From positions 1 through 24,476 of IMG/VR virus record IMGVR_UViG_3300030380_003014: a DNA stretch of 24,476 nt; one strand, 5' to 3'. A program made the position numbers and the translations under genes. This stretch comes from a virus. This document shows, piece by piece, positions 19,741 to 24,476 of the stretch; the stretch's first letter is position 1; every line of letters begins with the position of its first letter. The notes under the pieces were generated by a model. The model saw only the letters and a program-made list of their open reading frames with translations. It was not told where the DNA came from and did not search any database.

Positions 19741-21368
19741 GACAGCGTGATGATCGGAGTATTGAAGCGTTGAACCGTCGCTGTGCTACCTGAGCCGCCA
19801 ATGATAACACCTGTGTAGTTTGACCTGCTCAGTGGATGGTTGGGACCGCTCAACGGGTTGCTCATGGGTTCAAGACGAAGTTGGCTTGGATCTTCACCCC
19901 AAGCAAAAGCAGGCAAGTTGAACGTTGGAATTGATGTAGGCTGAACGGGTCCATCATTGTTGGTCGCAAACTGTGTGGTCATGAAGAACTCAAAGTCAGT
20001 CTGTGGCAAGAATCCACCCACAAGGTATGCCGTACGCAATGAGAGTGTGTAGTTGGAATTGATTGCAACAGCACCTTTGTATGACGCACATTGATATTCA
20101 ATAACAGAGCCAAACGGTGAATCGCCTGATCGGAATGGAAAGGGTATTGTGTCAGGAAACAAACGCCTTGGTTGTTGTAATGGATTTGTTCCCTGTGGTG
20201 GTATTTTTAAACTTGGTATTTGCTCACCTGTCTGTTCTGCTGATTCGGGGTAGTACGTAATGTCTTGCAACTTGTCGCCAGCGACCAACTTTTGAGTTGA
20301 CGTATTGAACCCATTACGCACATCGGTCATGCCTGAAGAGCCTTCGCCAATCTTGTAATCGTTGAATTCGTCAATTTCACCGCTACCAGCAGACACCCAA
20401 AAGAATGGTATTGAAGGAATCACAGCAACTCGTTCTGCTGTTGATCCTAAGTACTGACTATCGTAAATCACAAAGTTGTTGTCATCGTTTCGATATCCGA
20501 ACTTTATGGTGTCTGAGGTCTCAGGGTCTTCATCATTGAAGCCTGTGACAACATCTACTTCTTGTGTAGTACCCACTGCTCCGGGTATCTCCAAGACTGA
20601 GGTTGTAGGTTCTGTTTCTCCACCAAGTACAAACTTGGAATAAGTCCGAGTCACAGTCACATCGTTGTCATCTTTGTCAAGGCTTGGGAACTTGAACTCA
20701 AGCGTGATCGAATTAGGGAACTGCGCGGTGAAGTCAAACAGCAACTTGGGGTGGCTTGCTGTTCCGTAGTACCTGCCTTGTTCTGGCTTCACGCATTCTT
20801 TCTTGGGGTTGTAGCCCACCGTGTAGCCAATAGTGTCACCGCCGTAATCTGTTGAAGTTCTCGAAGTCACAAGGGCTGGGTTCTGATCAAACAGTTGTGC
20901 AGCAGCAAAGAAAATGCCGTCACCTTCCAGTTGATCAATCTGGTCATCGGCTACGCCAGCAGGCTTCTGCCAGACGATTCGCGTGCCGTCTATGTCTGCA
21001 AGTTGCTCAAACGAGACTTGCCGTGCCGGTTGCTTCTTTTTCCATCCTCGATGCCTTAACGAAAAGATCTCGGCCAAGTTGGTGCTGCTATCGATGTCGC
21101 CATCGTCCCACCACACTTGGGGATCGCCTCTACTTGGGACGAACACAAAGTCTGAGCCGTACACGATCGGCAGACCAAAGGTTGAAGCCTGCCCGCCTTC
21201 ATATATTTCTGTGCCTGTGTTGAGTTCGACCACCTCACCAAGATCAAGCCACCAACTGACATCGCTGATCAGTTGCGCACCTTCGGGCAACGGTATCACT
21301 GGTTCAACTTCAATGAACTGAACCTCTACGTTTGGAGCCTCACAGCAACAACGAACCTTGAGGTTCAT
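19737..21368 (-). CDS. Large unrecognised structural-type protein of the tail module
   Basis: A 543-aa protein. It begins 'MNLKVRCCCEAPNVEVQFIE' with three adjacent Cys, and continues with beta-rich, Trp/Asp-rich segments ('SDVSWWLDLGEVVELNTG') and a long C-terminal half with no membrane span or catalytic motif. Size and position among tail genes suggest a tail, baseplate or fibre-attachment protein. The ATG overlaps the upstream stop; there is no strong ribosome site, so translation is probably coupled. Confidence 0.7.
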   Translation of the reverse strand: MNLKVRCCCEAPNVEVQFIEVEPVIPLPEGAQLISDVSWWLDLGEVVELNTGTEIYEGGQASTFGLPIVYGSDFVFVPSRGDPQVWWDDGDIDSSTNLAEIFSLRHRGWKKKQPARQVSFEQLADIDGTRIVWQKPAGVADDQIDQLEGDGIFFAAAQLFDQNPALVTSRTSTDYGGDTIGYTVGYNPKKECVKPEQGRYYGTASHPKLLFDFTAQFPNSITLEFKFPSLDKDDNDVTVTRTYSKFVLGGETEPTTSVLEIPGAVGTTQEVDVVTGFNDEDPETSDTIKFGYRNDDNNFVIYDSQYLGSTAERVAVIPSIPFFWVSAGSGEIDEFNDYKIGEGSSGMTDVRNGFNTSTQKLVAGDKLQDITYYPESAEQTGEQIPSLKIPPQGTNPLQQPRRLFPDTIPFPFRSGDSPFGSVIEYQCASYKGAVAINSNYTLSLRTAYLVGGFLPQTDFEFFMTTQFATNNDGPVQPTSIPTFNLPAFAWGEDPSQLRLEPMSNPLSGPNHPLSRSNYTGVIIGGSGSTATVQRFNTPIITLS

Positions 21369-22012
21369 GCGTCACAAGGCCCATCAACATTGACCGCAGA
21401 GTAGAACATGGCAATCGTGCGGTACTGATCGTCAGGGTCAGGGTTTCCCTTCTCGTTCGTGTCAACAGTGCAACGCAGAAGCGTCAGCATGACCAGCGGC
21501 CCGCGTGCGTCGTTCTGTGCCGTGTCAACGACAGGCCCGGAACTGACCGGACCTGCACGGTGGATTGAGGGCATGACGGCGACGTTCTCAGGATACCGTT
21601 CTAGATTTACGCCAAGCAGCGCACTGTCGCGTGTTATTGGTTGCCCGTACTCGGCTCCGTTGATGCCGGGTATGAACGTAGAGTCAGACGGCGAGTTGCC
21701 GCTTTCCCTTGACCCGTTGAACTTTGCAGCAGTCAGACCGGTTGGCGTTGCGTTGATTGCGACTTCTTCCCACGTGTAGTAGAACAGCCGCCTTGGGTTG
21801 GTGGGTTGTTGACTTGGGTTGCTGGTGTCTTGAATGAGGAAGTAGCCAGTCAGCAACGCAGGGAACGTGATCGGGTTTGGGTTTGGGACTTGACGCTGCG
21901 GCCTGACATCACCAAAGAACTGCTCGCTTTGGTAGATCGAGTTTGACATTCTTGACCACACTTCAGGCGTGAAGTTGCCAAGCCCGGTTGTAATCGGTGG
22001 TATCTGGCTCAC
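21365..22012 (-). CDS. Unrecognised structural-type protein of the tail module
   Basis: A 215-aa Pro/Asn/Ser-rich protein with little predicted helix ('VRPQRQVPNPNPITFPALLT', 'DARGPLVMLTLLRCTVDTNE'). Starts at GTG 22012, whose GTGA overlaps the previous stop. No family, membrane span or catalytic motif seen; context suggests a virion component. Confidence 0.7.
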   Translation of the reverse strand: MSQIPPITTGLGNFTPEVWSRMSNSIYQSEQFFGDVRPQRQVPNPNPITFPALLTGYFLIQDTSNPSQQPTNPRRLFYYTWEEVAINATPTGLTAAKFNGSRESGNSPSDSTFIPGINGAEYGQPITRDSALLGVNLERYPENVAVMPSIHRAGPVSSGPVVDTAQNDARGPLVMLTLLRCTVDTNEKGNPDPDDQYRTIAMFYSAVNVDGPCDA

Positions 22013-22899
22013 AGTCGGATGCCTAAGTTGCGGAAGTCAAACAGTTGCGGGAACGGCTGCCGCCATCCAACACGAAACGCCTTGCCCGGATAGTTCTCCC
22101 CGCCATCGCCGTCTAGGTCTGAACCAAGCCGAATGACGTATTGGCCTTGGCGGTTGGTATCCCGATCGGCAACTTGGATGCGGTGATAGTACTCGTCATA
22201 AGCAATGACATGCTGAATGGCATACTTGGACCCAAATTGCGTATTGCCAAGAAAGCGGCTATTGGCTCCGAGATACAGCAACTGCCCAACCTTTGCACCA
22301 AGGAAGGTGTTTGAGTTTCGCTTGCCTGCATACCTGAGCAAGTCGCTCAAGAAAGACACGGCTGACGATGGGTTCGTTTCAATCTCAACATCAATCACCA
22401 GCCGTGGCTCAGTGTCAAGCACGCTCTGCGGATCACCGCCAGCATCAACGGCGATGCCTCCAATATCAGCACCAAGATCACTACCTTCATTTGGGTTGTT
22501 GAAGTCAGCCGGTGCTGCTTCTCCGCTGCCCGGCGGGCGACGGTATGCGTCTTTGAACTTGGCTTGCACTGCAAGATTCCAAGTTTGTCTGAACGATGGA
22601 CCCGGCCCGATGTCAGGGCCAACCAGAGAGTCGGTGCTGTAATCCGCAGTCACGCGCCAAACAAGCGTGTTGTCAGGATCACGCTTGCCTTGGATCTTGA
22701 CGCAGACCAACGTTGGGTAGTCCGGGTGGAACGATCCAATGCCAACGCCGGTCGCTTGAATTGCTTGTAAGTCAGTTGTCAGTTGGTCATCAACACTGTC
22801 AGCCTTCACAGCAAAGCGGCGTTGCGTCGTTGTGGTTGGCCCTGCTGCATCAAACTGCAAGCCGCCAGTGTCACCGAGTTCTGTTGATGTCACGGTCAT
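22009..22899 (-). CDS. Unrecognised structural-type protein after the tape measure
   Basis: A 296-aa protein with beta-rich segments, such as 'LVWRVTADYSTDSLVGPDIG', and an end rich in aromatics ('VGWRQPFPQLFDFRNLGIRL'). Being directly downstream of the tape-measure candidate, it could be a distal tail or baseplate protein. The ATG has TGGAG at 7 nt and overlaps the tape-measure stop. No family recognised. Confidence 0.7.
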   Translation of the reverse strand: MTVTSTELGDTGGLQFDAAGPTTTTQRRFAVKADSVDDQLTTDLQAIQATGVGIGSFHPDYPTLVCVKIQGKRDPDNTLVWRVTADYSTDSLVGPDIGPGPSFRQTWNLAVQAKFKDAYRRPPGSGEAAPADFNNPNEGSDLGADIGGIAVDAGGDPQSVLDTEPRLVIDVEIETNPSSAVSFLSDLLRYAGKRNSNTFLGAKVGQLLYLGANSRFLGNTQFGSKYAIQHVIAYDEYYHRIQVADRDTNRQGQYVIRLGSDLDGDGGENYPGKAFRVGWRQPFPQLFDFRNLGIRL

Positions 22900-24395
22900 G
22901 TCAATACTCCAGCATCACCCGCACGGGCAATTCTATCCAAAAGATTCACGGCATCTTGCAGAAGATCAGTTTGCTTCGGTGCTTCCTGATCGGCTTTGTT
23001 CTCTTCGGCTTTGCCTTTAGTAAGACCACTCAGGGCAAACTTAAACGCACCAATAGCAGTCTCGCCAGCGGTTGCCAATCGTGCCTTCTCGCGTTCGGCT
23101 TTCTCTGCTTCGGCTTGTTCTTTGGCTGCGGCCTCTGCAATTTTCTTGGCGTCATCGGCTTGTTTTTGAGCAAGGCTGGCAGCCTGTTCTTTGCGCTTGC
23201 GCAAGTTCTCAATGGCTCGCTGTTGTTCCTTGGCTTCAAACTCTTGCTTGACTCTGTCAATTGCGGCTTGCCGTTCTCGCTCCAACCGAGCCACATCGGC
23301 TTCAGACTCTTCGCCTTGTTTGGCAAGTTCAACACGCTGGTCAAACAACTTATTGACACGCTCAACAGATTTCTCAAATGCGTTCTCAGCCTTGACCAGT
23401 TCCAAGAAGTTCTGCAGTTCTTCTTTGCGTTTCTCGTCCGTCGCCTCAGCAATTTGCAGTTGCAGCCTTGCCAACTCAAGCCGCTCTTTCTGTGCTTCCT
23501 CAGAAGCCAAAGCAGCCTGTGCAAGTTGTTCTTGCTTCTGCAATCTGGCATCCTCAAGCCTTTGTTGCTCTTGCTGAATACGCAAAGCCTCTGCTGCTTC
23601 TTCTTTTGCCTTGGCTTGCTCAGCAGCAATCTTGGCTTCTTGCTCAGCACGTTCGGCGGCTTGAATTGTCAGATTACGAATCTGCTTGGCTTGTGCTTCG
23701 AGTTCAGCGGCTTGCCTTGAAGCCACACCGGCTCGGCCCTCAGTGACTGACGTACCTTCTTCTTGGGCAAACTTCTTGGCCTCATCCCGCAACTCTTGGG
23801 CTTGCTTCATTTGTGCTTTGAATGCAGCCTCTGCTTTGAGTTTATTTGCCTCAAGCGTATTGCCTTGCAACTCAGCGATTGCCGCTTGATTTGCAAGTGA
23901 TTGATCCATACCACTAACGGCAGCGGCGAACAACTGTTGCTCGCGTGCTAGCGATTCCATTGCCTCTTGCAATTCTTTGGTTTCATCAACGGCAAGGCCA
24001 AGACCAATGGCTAGCGACCGCCCGAAGTTGGCAAAGTTGTTGAGGATCGGCACCTTCTCAAGGAACGCAGCAGTACCCTTGTCGAGAGCATCCAGCCCAC
24101 CGTTTGATTCTTCGATTGCTTCGCTTGCTGCCGTGAATCCGTCAGCAATACCGCCAATCAGTTGAGCCGCTGCCGCAAAGCCAGCAATGACGCCAAGAGA
24201 CTCTGTCAACTTAGATTGAAAGTCTTTGACCTTGCCGCCAGCCTCAAAGAACCCCTTCTTGGTTTTCTCTGTGGTCTGCTCAATGGCCTTGTCGGCTTGT
24301 CCAACTTTCTGCTTTGCTTTGGTCAAGCCATCTTCAAGCGGCTTGATATTGGCGTCAACTTTGACAGTTAGAGAGCCAGCAGGAATGTCAGCCAC
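22896..24395 (-). CDS. Tape-measure-like coiled-coil protein
   Basis: A 499-aa protein. The N-terminus 'SLTVKVDANIKPLEDGLTKA' is of the type that starts many phage tape measures. It is followed by helix, a Gly/Ala-rich hydrophobic segment at 67-90 ('GVIAGFAAAAQLIGGIADGF'), another at about 126-136, then some 320 residues of Ala/Glu/Lys/Gln-rich helix. Tape measures set tail length and help DNA enter the cell. If the whole chain is a rod at the usual 0.15 nm per residue, the tail would be about 75 nm. It starts at GTG 24395. The alternative is another coiled-coil virion protein, as there is no peptidase or lysozyme domain. Confidence 0.75.
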   Translation of the reverse strand: MADIPAGSLTVKVDANIKPLEDGLTKAKQKVGQADKAIEQTTEKTKKGFFEAGGKVKDFQSKLTESLGVIAGFAAAAQLIGGIADGFTAASEAIEESNGGLDALDKGTAAFLEKVPILNNFANFGRSLAIGLGLAVDETKELQEAMESLAREQQLFAAAVSGMDQSLANQAAIAELQGNTLEANKLKAEAAFKAQMKQAQELRDEAKKFAQEEGTSVTEGRAGVASRQAAELEAQAKQIRNLTIQAAERAEQEAKIAAEQAKAKEEAAEALRIQQEQQRLEDARLQKQEQLAQAALASEEAQKERLELARLQLQIAEATDEKRKEELQNFLELVKAENAFEKSVERVNKLFDQRVELAKQGEESEADVARLERERQAAIDRVKQEFEAKEQQRAIENLRKRKEQAASLAQKQADDAKKIAEAAAKEQAEAEKAEREKARLATAGETAIGAFKFALSGLTKGKAEENKADQEAPKQTDLLQDAVNLLDRIARAGDAGVLT

Positions 24396-24399
24396 GGTA

Positions 24400-24476
24400 T
24401 CACCTCAACTTGATGAACTCTTCGACTTGCCCAAGCAGTCCGTTCCACTCAGGCAATGTTAGTTCTATCGGCTCAC
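24400..24476 (-). CDS. C-terminal end of an upstream gene (5' part beyond window)
   Basis: The last 24 complete codons of a minus-strand frame are visible, ending in TGA at 24402-24400, 4 nt before the tape-measure GTG. The end reads 'GLLGQVEEFIKLR'. Short spacing and frame support a tail-module gene; nothing more can be said. Confidence 0.6.
   Translation of the reverse strand, partial: EPIELTLPEWNGLLGQVEEFIKLR

Noticed and set aside
22713-23720. 335-codon plus-strand frame opposite the tape-measure candidate
   Set aside because: Leu/Cys/Phe-rich complement of Ala/Glu/Lys/Gln codons, a common artefact opposite coiled coils.
1-24476. Integrase, attachment sites, CRISPR array or insertion sequence
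   Set aside because: No recombinase or transposase motifs and no regular repeat/spacer series were seen, so a temperate or mobile-element claim is not made.

Overview
This window reads as part of the genome of a tailed double-stranded DNA phage (or a prophage of one). About 36 tightly packed genes run right to left on the minus strand, most joined by ATGA, TGATG or TAATG overlaps; one gene runs the other way. The phage type is shown by an HK97-type prohead protease, a portal/Mu-F head protein, both terminase subunits, a tape-measure-like coiled coil and a cluster of fibre/adhesin proteins. The likely host is a planctomycete, possibly of the Phycisphaerae lineage. That inference rests on a dockerin-like C-terminus (10646-11692) of the kind abundant in that phylum, a LamG adhesin with an 'EGYAAHKYSLTGSLP'-type tail, and a PEP-CTERM-like C-terminus (6036-6521). 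No rRNA, tRNA, CRISPR array, insertion sequence, integrase or attachment site was seen, so lifestyle cannot be decided.

Layout, in the direction of transcription (right to left). (1) 24476-18647, tail module: end of an unidentified gene, a 499-aa tape-measure candidate, three unrecognised structural-type proteins, a small Cys-rich protein and a beta-solenoid protein. (2) 18660-18203, control region: the only plus-strand gene (112 aa, ending in a QLELF motif resembling a sliding-clamp-binding peptide) lies opposite a good minus-strand promoter whose -10 is flanked by CCGATG/CATCGG half-sites. (3) 18202-12956, early/DNA-metabolism operon: a winged-helix regulator that probably acts on that promoter, a lytic transglycosylase-like enzyme, an Erf recombinase, an SSB-like protein, an orphan C5 cytosine methyltransferase, a DUF1376-type replication protein, two more putative DNA-binding proteins and several small proteins; the unit ends at a hairpin terminator (12744-12778). 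(4) 12671-8625, second unit: it starts at a candidate promoter whose 16-bp spacer is an alternating CG/CA tract, and carries a metallophosphoesterase, an acidic small protein, the dockerin-like protein, a zinc-ribbon protein, a PD-(D/E)XK nuclease, small membrane proteins (probable lysis cassette) and a LamG adhesin. (5) 8628-1, fibres then packaging and head: a modular fibre, a second beta-solenoid protein, a membrane protein, TerS, TerL, a 1,234-aa portal-MuF fusion and a prohead protease that runs off the left edge, with an in-frame internal start near the edge.

The most interesting points are the portal-MuF fusion with its duplicated Cys/His module, the divergent control region with a possible clamp-binding protein, the CG-tract promoter, the planctomycete-type dockerin in a phage protein, and the out-of-frame 39-aa membrane gene. 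Functional calls come from motif reading by eye; no database search was run.
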